NCBI GenBank assembly: GCA_013076295.1 | Contig: RQOL01000729.1 | Coordinates: 4,278,001 to 4,342,000 of the forward strand | Source of the DNA: Sanderia malayensis | Lineage: Eukaryota > Cnidaria > Scyphozoa > Semaeostomeae > Pelagiidae | DNA length: 64,000 nt | Direction of reading: 5' to 3' | Shown: positions 1-11,756 of the stretch, piece after piece | How positions within the stretch are numbered: the stretch's first letter is position 1 | Layout: the number at the start of each line of letters is the position of its first letter | The notes under the pieces: model-generated | The model's database searches: none | What the model saw: the letters and a program-made list of their open reading frames with translations, nothing else | What the model was told of the DNA's origin: nothing | Translations under genes and position numbers: made by a program

Positions 1-52
1 TAGTTCTGGGATAAAGCTTACCAATATAACAGTAGCAGGATTCTGACCCAAT

Positions 53-241
53 GGTGATACTATAATTGGTTCACCTGATGGGCTAAATGACTTTCTAGTT
101 TATTTCTTTTCATCTTGAAATTATTATATTATATTCCAGTAACCCCTCAAAACACAAGTTTTATTCCTGATTCCTGAGTTTTTTCCTGATTCCTGAGTTT
201 TATTGGTGATACTATACTGGTTCCCCTGATGAGCCAAATGA
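53..241. repeat. Short tandem duplication
   Basis: A segment of about 38 bases beginning ggtgatacta recurs at 53-90 and 204-241 with a few differences (ttggttcacctgatgggct against ctggttcccctgatgagcc). Between the copies a smaller repeat, ttcctgattcctgag, occurs twice. The stretch 1-400 shows no other gene. It may be the remains of an untranslated part of the LINE that follows or older intergenic sequence. Confidence 0.6.
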
Positions 242-401
242 ATGTTTGATGTAAATTACACAGAATAAATAATTGACTGTGGCCCTTGTGATGATTTCAT
301 CACACAGGGTACCAGCGGCAGACATTTGAGCAATGTATGTTTCCCATCCGAGGTTATGAACTGTTGTAAAACTTTACAAATTAGGAATTTCATGCAATCG
401 T

Positions 402-2001
402 GTGAATCGTGTGAATCGTGTGAACAATCCTCAACGAAACAGCCTTTTTATAAACCCTGTAACAGAATTTGAAATGAATGACGTTATAAATAACCTTGAT
501 GCTAAAAAGTCAGCTGATGCTTATGATATCCCTATCAAATTAGTTAAGCTAATAAGCGATAATATTGTTGGCCTGTTAACTTTGCTAATAAACGAATCAT
601 TTACTACTGGCTACTATCCTCAAGTTTATGAATTATGCTATGGTTATACCAATTTTTCAAGCCAACTCCCCATTCGGAGTAATGAATTATCGCGCAATAT
701 AACTTCTTCCAATTTTTAATAAAACCATTGAAAAACTGATGCATGTTCGAATTAGTAATATTTTAGAGACACACAAAGTAATTTTTAATCACCAATTTGG
801 TTTTGAAGAAAATAAATCTACAACTCTTGCAATATTAGATGTTTATACAATACTTGTGGATGCGGTTGAAAATAAAAAAACTTCTGGCTGTATTTTCCTC
901 GATTTTGCAAAAGCATTCGATACTGTTGACCATGAAATCCTTTTAAAAAATTGGAATATTATGGTATTAGGGGTATTGCCCTTGACTGGTTTCGGTCTTA
1001 TCTCAGTGAAAGAACTCAAAGAGTCTTCGTTGGAGGTGAACTTTCAGAAAGTTTAAATATATATAACGTATGGTTTTCCTCAAGGGAGTGTTTTAGGCCC
1101 CTTGTTTTTTCTTCTTTATATGAATGATATACCAAATTCATCACAAGGTTTCGATTTTCATCTTTTTGCTGATGATACCAGCCTTTTTATGTCTCGTGAA
1201 AATCTAGAAACTCTTGAATCCAAAGTTAATACTGAGTTAGTAAAAATCTCTGATTGGCTGGTTGCTAATAAGCTATCATTGAATACAAAAATATCAAATT
1301 TTTTAACTATCCTTCCTAAAAACAAAACCCAAACCCGAAAAATGGATGTTATTATAAACAATGAACAACGAACAGAGGCGCAAAGTATGAAGTATGCAGG
1401 GGTTTTGATTGATAATAAGTTATCTTGGAAGGCCCATATTCAACAAACTAACTTAAAAATATCCAAAAGCATTGGTATATTAGCTCGCGTCAGGCACCAC
1501 ACCCCAAAAATATACTTGTTAACATATATAATGCATTTATACAACCACATATCAATTATGGTCTTATAAATTGGGGAGGGACATATAAGTCTGTCCTCGA
1601 TCCTTTAAAAGAAAATGCATGAAACGTGCTGTAAGGTTGATTACATTTTAATTAAGAACAGCTCACAATCAACATTTATTTAATGAACTAAAACTTCTAA
1701 GTCTTGATGATTGCCACAAGATGGAATGTGCTAAATTTGTGCGCGATATTACTAATAAGAATCTTGATAAAAATTTTTGTAACCTCTTGCAGTTAATCAA
1801 TAGTAGGCATAATAATTGAATTAGACAGACAACTTCTGGTCTGTATGCACAGCCTACGATACGAACAAATACCAAGCATCAAAGCATTATAAATAATGCA
1901 TTTAAAATCTGGAATAATATCCCTTTTGATTTAAGGCAATTCAAAAATAAACGAACTTTCTCAAAAAATTACAAAGCATGGCTTCTAACAAACAGTGCTT
2001 G
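402..2001 (+). pseudogene. 5'-truncated non-LTR retrotransposon reverse transcriptase (CR1/Jockey group)
   Basis: Relic of LINE ORF2, which would reverse-transcribe element RNA at a nicked target. Three open pieces in two frames give the fingers and palm in order: a DIPIKL-type finger segment (402-719), the FLDFAKAFDTVDHE motif A (739-1056), then FPQGSVLGP motif B and the FADDTSLF catalytic motif C (just before and within 1102-1569). After 1569 the thumb continues in another frame (QPHINYGL, later FKIWNNIPFDLR) to a stop near 2001. The endonuclease domain is absent, as in 5'-truncated insertions. At least three frameshifts or stops, including one at 1054-1056, make it inactive. The group assignment rests on motif style and the short-repeat tail only. 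Confidence 0.85.
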
Positions 2002-2455
2002 ACCAGTAGAATATCTATCTTTGTAGATAACCTTAATTAAAATCATCATATTTCAATTACAATTTGTATTTTGGTATTTTCTTATATTTGTTTAATTTTA
2101 ATTTCAATTTTGATTTCTTAATTATAATTATGATTTCGAATACTAAATAATTACGAGTATCTTAATTCTTAGTCTAATTTTGTCGCTTAATTACAAATTT
2201 GATTAATTTAGTATTCTTTTTTTTTTATTATTATTATTTTTATTCTTTTTTTATTTTTAATTAATATAATTAATTTAGCTGCTGTTGTTACATATTTCAA
2301 TTCATTTATATTAAAATTGTTCTAGGAAAGGGCACTTGGCTCGATAGCTCTTCTGAGATTTTTTCAAGTGCCCTGAACTTGCCTGATTATATTTTTACAT
2401 CCCTAATAGTATATTGTAATTACAAAGTTTAAATTTGAAATGAAATGAAATGAAA
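2002..2455 (+). mobile_element. LINE 3' untranslated region and tail
   Basis: AT-rich non-coding stretch following the reverse transcriptase relic. It ends in a short direct repeat, gaaatgaaatgaaatgaaa, at about 2436-2455, which is the sort of simple-repeat tail left by CR1-like LINEs instead of a poly(A) tail. No other gene is visible in it. Confidence 0.6.
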
Positions 2456-2843
2456 CACCTAGCCCTAATAATCATAACAACACCAATGTTACCATGGATC
2501 CCATACTAATTCCTCCTTCCATCAATCCACACCAACCTACGTATTCAACATTTATTTTATTTTCCCACAGATCAATACATTTGTTTTGCACATTCCAACC
2601 CCCACTCAAACGTATAAATACAACGAACCAATAACGTTTTTCAAATTCCAATATCTTCTACCTACCAAAGACAATCAGCTAATTTTTGTTCAACACGCAT
2701 TACGTACTTCTTATCGGCGAGTATCATCTACAATTTCATTCATGTATAATCACCTTTCCAATTTTTTCCTAATTCTTATCTTAATGACAATTCCCTTACA
2801 GGAAAACTAAACAAAAAACTATATTTTCTCTTTACAATTTCAG

Positions 2844-3076
2844 GTATGGACACAAAAACAAGGATGACAATCATAGACCGACACCTGGACATGTGTAAAG
2901 ATCACATTAAAAGATCCCAAGAGCAACTGCAACATGCAGCAAACAACATCTTAACAATAATACACCACCAAGACACACTGCACCACAAGAGGGAGTTCTT
3001 CGAGCAATTGAACAAATCCGTAGACGAAGACATTATCACAGAAGAAGCCCTAACTCTTTTGCAAAGAACTCCACTA
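2844..3076 (+). CDS. Possible internal exon of an unrecognised gene
   Basis: A 233-base open segment lies between a pyrimidine-rich acceptor (tttacaatttcag ending 2843) and a strong donor (GTAAGT at 3077). It encodes about 77 residues, starting with an ATG at 2846, rich in His, Gln, Lys and Glu and probably helical (a heptad-like KDHIKRSQEQLQ stretch). The preceding 2490-2810 is C-rich, has open frames and a second tttcccacag acceptor near 2570, so a multi-exon gene or the first ORF of a retroelement is possible. I do not recognise the family. Confidence 0.3.
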
Positions 3077-3189
3077 GTAAGTGCCTCAGGTTTTTCTCTA
3101 TTTTTCTCCTCATAGATTTTCTTCTATTGATTTATTCAGCTCAGATTCCCTGATCAACTACTCGCTTTCAAGTTTCTTGAGGCATGGAA

Positions 3190-4130
3190 TAGATTTTCAA
3201 AATTTCACTCATATTTTGTATAAATTGACTCTGACGTCTTTGAAAGAACTCTGATCGGTCAATACTAAAATTCTAATTCGACTTTTGCAGATTTGGATGT
3301 GAAATTCTAACTCCCAAGACTCAAAAACAACTGCTTTCTCTTTGGCATGCAGAGAATTACTGTTCACGACTGGCCATCCCCAGCGTAAAGTAGTGGATTT
3401 CAAGCACGTAATTTTCTTTCCAGATAACATAAACGTGTGGTCATGCTGGAAATAATTTGTTCCACTTCACATGGATTATAAACTGGAAAAGTGTCCACCA
3501 CGGAGCTGCAATTCAAAACGCCAAAGTTCTGCATTTGGTCTGTCAAATAAGTGAATGAATTGATTAAAAACTTCAATGATGTGCTATATTTAAAACCCTT
3601 TTATATATCATCGAGTTTCGACTGTGTGTTTACGAGAATTTAACTTCAGGGCCCCTCTAAAATTATCATAATTTGCTTCGGTGTTGCTTTTATGAAATTC
3701 CTGTAGTGGTAAGCATGTTTTTAGGAATTCCATTTGTCTTTAAATATTGCATATCCTTTAATCAAAATCTGAAAGTAAATGGACCCAATTATGTTTTCTG
3801 ATATCGCTCCTAAATCTCATCATGGGCAAAGCTTCTCTCCATGCCGTTTGAATCCAGGTATTTTCGCTACGCTCAGACGTGCACGAACTTTGCATCGCTG
3901 AAAACCTTGGAATAGAATCAGACCTTGGGCCTTCCATGCATCACAGAGTGAGGGAATGGAAGCAACTATGAGCATCTCAATCATTTCAAATTAAATCATC
4001 ATGGACCTGAAACAACCTTGCAATAGAAGTTGGAACCCAGGTCTTCAATGGATCATATGGTCAGGGAATGGATGGAATTATGAGGAGCTAAATGATTTCA
4101 AATAAAATTGCATTCCTTTGCGTGATCGAC
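3190..4130 (+). repeat. Dispersed repeat, copy A (inverted partner at 46.0-47.1 kb)
   Basis: This stretch is a diverged reverse-complement match to about 46010-47080. Matching blocks include attttcaaaatttcactcat, the gcagatttggatgtg block near 3290, aattatgttttctgatat, and a decaying minisatellite that repeats ttggaatagaa/ttgcaatagaa about every 100 bases (3900-4100). No convincing coding region is present; the short open frames inside are unsupported. Family unknown. Confidence 0.7.
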
Positions 4131-4179
4131 GAAGAGTGCTGCCGGCTTAGGATAGTAGTAAATTATGGTAAGACCATGA

Positions 4180-4199
4180 TCTAGACCAAATGGTCTAGA
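4180..4199. repeat. Perfect 9-bp palindromic hairpin
   Basis: tctagacca, a two-base aa spacer, then tggtctaga form a perfect inverted repeat just upstream of the transposase exon. It could be a terminal hairpin or a regulatory palindrome; no function can be assigned. Confidence 0.5.
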
Positions 4200-4312
4200 C
4201 TATCACGTGACACATAGGGCCGGATAACTAAGGACTCTTTAGTCATTCAGCATAGCTTATATAATTAAGTAGCATTAAAGGAACAGAAGTTTTGGCGGGA
4301 AAGATTACATTA

Positions 4313-4798
4313 ATGGACTCGCCTTTGGAGTTCCTGGGCAATTTACGTCTCTTATTGCCCGAATTTACAACAGTCCTTACTGATTTGGAGACAAATGCAT
4401 TCAATTTCACCAATGAGGCAAATCTTCAGCACATGCTGAGGGATACAAACGAGATGTGTCATCGTTTGTCAGTATTTAAAGCTGACTTGTTACTATTGGG
4501 TGACCTGGATGAACACCTCCAAGAAATATCAAATGTCCTTGATGAGCTTCAGATCCTTTCTCATAGGTATAAAGCTCAATACCAAGAGCGTATTTATCTA
4601 ATGGCAATGCAAAGCCAAAGAAACCAGCCAATCCCAAACAATCAGCAGGGTGGGGCAAGCGGTACCAGGAAATGCGAAAGGCCAGCATCACTCTTAATTG
4701 TAAACAAAGAACAGATCACTACTTTAATAAATCTTGGCTTCAAACTCACCAAAACAAGTTCCATTATTGGAGTTCATCCCAGGCCATTGAGGAAATGA
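4313..4798 (+). pseudogene. N-terminal exon of an integrase-core transposase (first copy)
   Basis: ATG at 4313 opens a 161-codon frame. Residues 1-90 are predicted helical and hydrophobic (PLEFLGNLRLLLPEF, later LDEHLQEISNVLDELQ), and the C-terminal third has the pattern RP...VNKEQITTLINLGFKLTKTSSIIGV, an HTH-like segment. The same layout (helical N-terminus, then GRPVFVIEKDQIEFLRSL...TKIADIMCIS) is seen in the minus-strand transposase at 22.7-23.5 kb, where a DDE integrase core follows. Here the core is missing: the frame runs into an inverted repeat starting at 4795 and stops. Interpretation: transposase relic cut by insertion or rearrangement. Confidence 0.6.
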
Positions 4799-5069
4799 AA
4801 AATTAAGCGAATACTTATGAAGCTTGATTGCCATTCTTTTGATCTGTGTCTACAAGCAGTGTGGTGAGTGAGAGCGCATGCGTGAGCAAAGCATAATTAG
4901 AAGCATAAGCAAACCATTTTTGTGATGTGTAAATGCTGTGTGGTATAAGTAACATGCATGTCTAAGGGGAGGGAATATCCTATAAGAGGTGGGCATTTAC
5001 CACACTGCTTGTAGACACAGATCAAAAGAATGGCAATCAAGCTTTATAAGTATTCGTTTAATTTTTCAT
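4795..5069. repeat. Foldback element with 70-bp inverted arms
   Basis: Arms 4795-4864 and 5000-5069 are inverted copies differing at about two positions, separated by a 135-base loop. The left arm begins atgaaaaattaa exactly where the transposase frame ends; the right arm ends ttaatttttcat. The near identity suggests recent origin, either as a small foldback transposon or as a local inverted duplication. No target-site duplication is obvious. Confidence 0.75.
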
Positions 5070-5421
5070 TCTTTCTTACTGCGTCTACTGCGCAGTGGCC
5101 AAGTGAGACTTCAAACAAAACAAAAATGGTGTGAAGATGATCTTAGCTCAATAAAAATCCAGTTAGTATCTTTCTTGGATAGATACTTATGCATATGTGG
5201 ATATACTCCAACAAAACAATAACAGTGATAGTAATATTAACTGTAACACTTTATTTCAGAATAAGGGAGAAGTCAATGTTAGTATGCTGGTTTATGATGT
5301 CCTTATCGTAATATTTGAAAACGTTTTGGGCCTTGGCCCAACAGCCTTTTGTTAGTATGTCATCCACCGCAATTCCACAAAGTTTTGCTTTGCAAAGTCA
5401 AAGCAAAGTCAATAATATTAC
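5070..5421. other. No gene recognised
   Basis: AT-rich sequence between the foldback and the recombinase exon. The end near 5400 (aagcaaagtc repeated) is probably intron sequence of the minus-strand recombinase; nothing else is supported. Confidence 0.4.
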
Positions 5422-6013
5422 CTCAGCAAATAATTCACGTATCCAACAACTCATACTGTCTTGTGATGCCTCTTTGTATGGTTGGCCATAGGTAATAAAC
5501 AGTCCACTAGTATTTCCACTGACTCTTGTTTCACGGCGTTTAAGATATTCGTAACTGAATGTATCCAGCTTACGTCCAGGACGTGAGTGTTTGAGAACCT
5601 TAGTAGGTGCGAATGTACAACTAGTCTCTGATAGCATCATGCTATCGGTCTGAAAGTGATGTATTGTGCTCAATCTTTGACCACTTAGTAAGAGTAATAA
5701 CATAAGTAGTTTTTGTGTTAATTTTTCATCATCCAAATTCAAATTGTTTGGTGTGTTCTGAAAGTGATCGAAAACTATCTTCACATCCCCTGTAGTGGAG
5801 TATTTTGGCTTTGGTGGTCGAAGGTTGAATATTCCTTTCATGTAGTTTGCAAGCTCTGGGTGATCCAGTAGAGTTTGGTATGCTGGTATTGCAGCTATGG
5901 AGCTTACAGCACATTTGGCAGTCTTTATAACACTGTGCGGTATCCCTTTGTTTTATAATTCTGTCAAGAAATCCATGATTTGTTGAATATTAGGCTTCTC
6001 TTCTTGAATTCCA
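5422..6013 (-). pseudogene. Tyrosine recombinase exon (DIRS/Crypton-type) relic
   Basis: Read on the minus strand from about 6013, the frame encodes a core-binding-like helical segment (IQQIMDFLTEL then NKGIPHSVIKTAKCAVSSI), followed by the catalytic-domain start (FNLRPPKPKYSTTGDV, LLLLSGQRLSTIH with the first catalytic Arg in SGQR) and a GLFITYGQPYKEASQDSMSCWI segment. One in-frame TAA interrupts the core-binding part near 5970. The exon ends at a plausible donor (GAG followed by GTAATA), so the HxxR and Tyr of the family would lie in a further exon not seen. These enzymes integrate circular DNA intermediates. It is a fragment and probably dead. Confidence 0.7.
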
Positions 6014-6062
6014 TTGTTTTTACAGTAGGTTCTGCATCTTTAGAACGGATTGCTTAACGTGT

Positions 6063-7440
6063 CTCTATTATATAATCTACGTCGACACGTGACCAGGAGG
6101 CGCTCAACAATGGACCATTGTCTCTGGAACAATCGACGTTCGAACAAACAATGGGATCAAAGGAATTTCGTTGTGAACACAAAGGCTTTTTTGTGGGGTG
6201 CGAATAAAGGTGGAAATTGGCATAGAAATGATCGCTGCATTACGCCCATGATTTTGTACTATCTGGCTAATTTCCAACCCCATCGGAGTTATGGCCCATT
6301 TTGTGTTCCGACTTTCTAGAAAGTTCTGCGGACCGAGTGCAAAATGAGCAGGGAGAAGCACGTGTTTTTTCAGTTGAACGGGCGGCAAGTTGCTCGGGTT
6401 TAAGCGTGAATACTTGCCGGAAATCAATTGTAAAGACATGTCAATTGTTGTCAGGACCTGTGGAGACAATTGGTGGACAATTATTTCAAGGTATTTCCTT
6501 TAGTTAATTGTTTTTGGCTGAAAATAACACGAGTTTTGTTTTGTTTCAACTCACGTTTTTGTGTTGTGGCAAGGGCCTAACGAAAACACGAAGACAATTT
6601 TGATTTTCTTGGGTCGTTCTGGACCGATTTTGTCCATTTAAATTTATAAACTGTTTATTTATACGAGAACTAAAGTTATGTGGGGTTGTTTTTTTTGTTT
6701 TGTCGATTTTCCTCTGTTTTTGGACACTTTTAGCCGAGTTTGGCTTTTGCTGGAAAACACGAAATTTTCACGCAACACGCGTGTGTTTTGCATTCGCGAA
6801 AATTAAATTTTAACCTGCCAAAACTTTGTTTTTTTCACCCAAATACTTTCGACAGATGTTCTACAGGCTATTGGCTTCATTTTGATATTTTCGTGGGTTC
6901 TGTAGGACAAAAATTGCCCAGGTTAATTTAATTTTAAAGTTGGTGAATCGTGTTTTAAATGCTATTTTTTGCACGTGTTTGATTTCACGGCAAATTTTGA
7001 TCAAGGAAATCAAGTCTTGAACTGCAAAAATACCCAACTAATTTTGCGAAAAGCTTTTCATATGCACCCAAGTATTTTCGATACTTATTCGCCAAGGCAT
7101 CAGCTTCATGTTGGTGTAATTTGAGTTCAAATGGACCAATTTTGACCAAGTTAGGGGAATTTTTGTGTTTTTAAAGTTGGCTGATGAATAAATTTTTTCA
7201 CGGCTTTTGTGTTGAGCTGCACTAAATACTCTCTTAAAATTCAAAACAACACTGTTAAGAAATGTAAATATTTTTATCGGATTCACTGTTTTCTTAGCTA
7301 CAGTTTGATATAATTTTTATTACAGATTGAGTTTAAATTTTCCAGGATTGATTAAATTTTTGAAGACAACTTTTTTTTTTCGGAAGCAGCTTTCAGGGGG
7401 GCAGCGTGGGCGCGGGGCGGTCGCTTGGCAGGGGGGAAGA
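6063..7440 (+). mobile_element. Left arm of the autonomous Helitron
   Basis: Non-coding. It shares diverged blocks with the arms at 16338-17450, 21103, 33064, 38563 and 45851: a terminal cacgtga box, repeated caatgg/acaatcg motifs, a cacaaaggcttttttgt block near 6177 and the ttttcacgcaacacgcg block near 6767 that recurs at 17179. Open frames printed inside it are not supported as genes. Confidence 0.65.
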
Positions 7441-7474
7441 TTCGACCTCCCACCTTTACATTCTTTAGAAATGT

Positions 7475-7787
7475 TGCGTCATAGTATGTATTGTAGGGTA
7501 TGTATTGTAGGTTATGTATTGTAGGGTATGTATGTAGGGTATGTATTGTAGGGTATGTATTGTAGGGTATGTATTGTTGTGTATGTAGTGTAGGGTATGT
7601 ATTGTAGGGTATTTATTGTAGGGTATGTATTGTAGGGTATTTATTGTAGGGTTTGTATTATAGGGTATGCATTGTAGGGTATGTATTGTAGGGTATGTAT
7701 TGTAGGGTATGTATGTAGGGTATGCATTATAGGGTAGGTATTGTAGGGTATGTATTGTAGGGTATGTATTGTAGGGTATGTATTTGC
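7475..7787. repeat. 14-bp minisatellite upstream of the Helitron genes
   Basis: About 22 units of gggtatgtattgta with occasional shorter or substituted units. The same unit forms the array at 15594-15888 on the other side of the coding block, so both arrays belong to the Helitron and are direct repeats of each other. All reading frames through it give TYPTIHTLQYIPYN-type translations, which are artefacts. Confidence 0.9.
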
Positions 7788-8040
7788 TGTGAAGCAGCCT
7801 TTACTAATCTTGGATATAGGCAGGAAAATTCGAGATTTGCCTTCTGGAGTCACGTGACCAGAACAATAACTATTGCGCAATATTTTGACAATGGCGTTTC
7901 TGCTTTCTATCCAATGAGGATTAAGCTATTGCTGTGATTGACGTGAGTATTGTTCACAGAAGGCAAGGGAAATCTTGCTCTGCCTCTGCAGATTTGCCTT
8001 GCCTTGGTTAGCTGTGAATTCTATGCTGTGTGGTTGAAAA
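7788..8040 (+). promoter_or_regulatory. Putative promoter region of Helitron rep gene
   Basis: The gap between the minisatellite and the first ATG contains a perfect palindrome gtcacgtgac (about 7851), an attgcgcaat palindrome (about 7871) and a ccaatgag box near 7911. These are plausible enhancer/CCAAT-type sites, but no start of transcription can be read from sequence alone. Confidence 0.3.
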
Positions 8041-11000
8041 ATGGATTTTCAAAGAGAAAGTGACTCTGACGCAGAGGTGGGTTTTTTGTTTCTGAACAAT
8101 AACTGCATACGTGGAAGCTTTCACCAAGGAAGCATAATTTTCTGCGAAACATCGCGGGGAAGACAATGTGGTTTTATGACATTTCAAGCGTTGTTTTATA
8201 ACTTCGCACAACAACATGTCCAAACTTGGACAACCTCAAATATTAATGATGTGTTAATGAAAGGGGATCGCATGTATCTACATGCCTTATCCCGTAAACA
8301 AATTCCAAATTCAAATACATTAAGTATTGCAGACTTGCCAGTTGTATCTGCAACTGGAAATGGCACACTCTTTAGTGTGAGATATGTCGATTGTTATCAA
8401 GGCTTATGTCGTGCTGCTGCCGCCATTTTGGTCTCTCCACGATGCATTGGTGGAAGCTTCCAATGTTTCTTCATCTTTGATAATGATTATATCAGGATAC
8501 ATGACAGCCATAATTTGTGGTGAAAATTCAATGTTTTATATGTTTGACAGTCATGCAAGAAACAATTCGGGCTTGCCTGATGCAGAAGGAACTGCAGTGT
8601 TGATGTTTCTTTCTGGCATTGATAGTCTTTGCAAACATATTTCAGATTTATCACATTCTCTCAATACCAATATATTTGAAGTAGTCCCTGTTTTATTTTC
8701 TGCTTTGGATTCTGATCAAGAACCCACACCCACCACCAGTGAACAAAACCAAAATTCAACAATGTGGTCAAATGTTGATGTTGACATTCTTTCTTCTAAT
8801 GAATTGTCTGAAACTGTTAATGAATATCAAACAACGCCAACCAAAAAGCAGAAAACAAATACATTGCCACAGAATAAAACTGTTTGTTGTAACCTGAATA
8901 AAGAGACTGAACATGCTAGGAAAATTTCTGCCAAATGCATGATCAATGAAAAAGTTGATAGGAAACAATATTTAAAATGTTATGATTCTGACAAATATGG
9001 TGAAATACACCAGCAGACATGGGCAAAAAATGAAATGAAAAAATTTCGCAAAGCAGGAAACCTATCTATTGTGCAATGCATTATTTGTCATGAGGCTTGG
9101 CCTGGCACTAACCACCAAGTCAAAAAAGCAAATTTCAAATGTTTAAAATGTACACGTGACAAAATTTTGCCTCACAAGTTTTCAAAGGAAAATAATATGA
9201 TTCCTAATAGCACCCCACCAGCACTCACAGGCTTAACCCAGGTTGAAGAAATGCTTATTGGTCTGGCATTGCCTTTTATGACAGTTTATGTCAAACCTGG
9301 TGGGCAGCTGGCATACTCAGGGCACTGTCTCAATGTCTCTCAGGATATTTCGACATTTGCAAAGACACTTACTCGTCTACCTGCGCATATTTCAGTAATT
9401 ATTGTGAAAATGAAAGGAAAAAATAATACAGTAAAAGAGGCTATAGTGCGAAAAGAAAAAGTGAGGACTGCTCTTTTTTGGCTTCTTGCAAACACCCCAT
9501 GCTACAAGGATGTTTCTATTGATTTTCATGCATTAGAAAGTTTGCCATACAATGCAATACCAGAAACTTTAAAAGAAACTGAACTTCAGTCTCTTCAAAT
9601 TAGTGAACTGAATGCAGCTCCACTTTTGGATTCTGGTCCTTTAAATGAAGATGACATTGTTTATAATCATGAAGCTGAAATGAGCTCTTTCATACCATTA
9701 CCAGGCTCACTGCCCAAGGAAAAAGATGCAATTATAAGTGACATTGAAAATTGTGTTTTGGACTGGCCATCTATTGATGACAGCCCTTTGAGTGAATTTA
9801 CCACTCCATTTTTAGCAACCATGTGTTTTCCAACACTTTTCCCTAATGCTTCAGGTAACCCCACCAATCCTGCAATTATAAGGGAAATTACATTTTCTGA
9901 GAAAGTTAAGCATTTGATCAAATTTGCATTTAAAAAAGATGGTAAGTGGTTTTATCCCTTTGCTTCTCATCCAAGGTTTTCATATTGGGCATATATGATT
10001 TTCAGAAAGAGAGCCTTACAGCAAACAAGTATCTTTCTTAAACAGAATCCTGGTGAATGCAATCTTTCCATTGAAGATTTACTTCAAATGACACAAAATA
10101 ACTCTTCTTCTCAACTTATGAGTAAAATTGTTCGCTATGCAGCCAATATAACAGGCTCATCATCTTATTGGCTGAAACTTAAATCTGACTTAAAAGCTAT
10201 CATTGCATCACGTGGACCACCGACCTTCTTTTTCACATTTTCTGCAGCTGACTTTCACTGGCCTGAACTGCATTCATTGTTCAGTGACACTGAAAATGTA
10301 ACTTCGCATGATAGAAGAAACAATGTAATACAAAACCCTCACATTGTAGATTGGTTCTTTACACACAAAATGGATAAGTTCATAAAGCATTGGCTTTACG
10401 GCATTTTAGATGCAAGCTGGCATTGGTATCGCTTTGAATATCAAGGCAGAGGTAGTATCCACTGTCACGGTGTAGCAAAACTGAAAAACGATCCAGGATT
10501 ATGCAAGTTAAGTGAAATAGCGCTGAAAGGTCATTTAGCTCAGAAATCAGGGAATGAGACAGAAGATATTGTGAATGATGCAAAGTTAGCCACAGCAACA
10601 ATTGTTCAATATACAGATTGGTTAGTTTCTACCATGAACCCACTTCCACCTGAAAATAACAATTGGGTTAAACCTGACATACACCCATGTCAGCGTGCAC
10701 CAAATTTTCCAGGACAAAACTATTTTGATGATTCAGATTATGTTGATCTATTAAACACAGTTCAGCGACACAGCAAATGTAGTACAAGTTATTGTTTAAA
10801 AAAAGACCCACAAACTGACAATCTAAAATGTCGTTTTGACTTTCCATTTCAAACTACCGAAAATACACATTTGAAATTTGAAAAAGTTCATACAAAGGAC
10901 ACATCATTGAAGTACAGAACAAAAGTTATCACAAAACGTAATGATTCACGTTTGAATACTCACCAACGTGTTCAATTACAAGGGTGGAGAGCAAATTGTG

Positions 11001-11683
11001 ATATACAAGTTCTTATTGATCACTATGCATGCATTGAATATTTGATTAAATATACTTCTAAACATGACAAAAAATCACAGGCTTTAAATCATTTGCTTAC
11101 CCATGTATTAGCAAATGTTGACCAAAGTTCTCAAACAGCTACAGTATTCAGGAAATTGATGATTAAATCTCTTGGAGAACGTGACATTTCTTCCCAAGAA
11201 ACAATGCATCATTTATTATCATTGAAATTTCATAGTTGTTCACTTAAGGTATTACCTGTTAGTTTATTAGGTACACGAAAACTAAAAAAAAGTCAAAATG
11301 ATTTTGATGTTGCAACTGAACACTCAATTTTAGATATTTATGCTGATCGCCAACAATTTGCCTCAACAATTCAAAATATTGAGGAAATTAACTTGACAGA
11401 ATTTGTGACAAAGTTTTCTTGTACTGCCAACAAAATAAAGAAACTACAAGATCCTGTGGTTCCAAAATTCTTTCCCACATTTTCGTCCAATCCAAAAGGT
11501 ACAAACTTTGGCACATTTTGTAAATTTCAGTCAATAAAGCTGAAACCCTGGAAAAACACACTTTCTGATGCATGGGATAATGCAGATGAAAGTGACCTCA
11601 CATTTTCTGCAAAATGGCATGAATTTTTACAAACTCCATATGCCCATAGACACATTCCTACATGGGAACATGACTTACAATGA
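8041..11683 (+). pseudogene. Helitron Rep protein with cysteine-protease-like N-terminus (broken by a frameshift)
   Basis: The frame opened at 8041 carries RGRQCGFM (Cys43), the start of a cysteine-protease-like (OTU/tegument-type) domain. A one-base shift near 8430 moves the frame to 8384-11683, which continues with MFYMFDSHARN (candidate catalytic His). Then follow a Cys-rich DUF6570-like part ([28 protein letters not shown]), a Helitron-like N domain, the HUH motif in GRGSIHCHG (about residue 690 of the second frame) and the tyrosine motif ACIEYLIKYTSK (about residue 885). Rep nicks and rejoins single strands in rolling-circle transposition. A stop at 11681-11683 separates it from the helicase part, which in intact elements is fused. 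Confidence 0.85.
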
Positions 11684-11756
11684 TTGAAAATGTTCTTTTA
11701 ATAATGAGTCCCAAGACAATGCAGATCTAGAACAACAAGCACATCAAGATAGCTGG

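Noticed and set aside
7475..7787. Telomere-like or centromeric satellite
   Set aside because: The gggtatgtattgta unit differs from TTAGGG and the array lies inside a Helitron, so an element-borne minisatellite is the simpler explanation.
7641..7880. Open frames with repeated TYPTIHTLQYIPYN translation (also 15500-16322 and 19616-19852, minus strand)
   Set aside because: They are translations of minisatellite arrays whose unit keeps a frame open by chance; no start context, no conservation expected.
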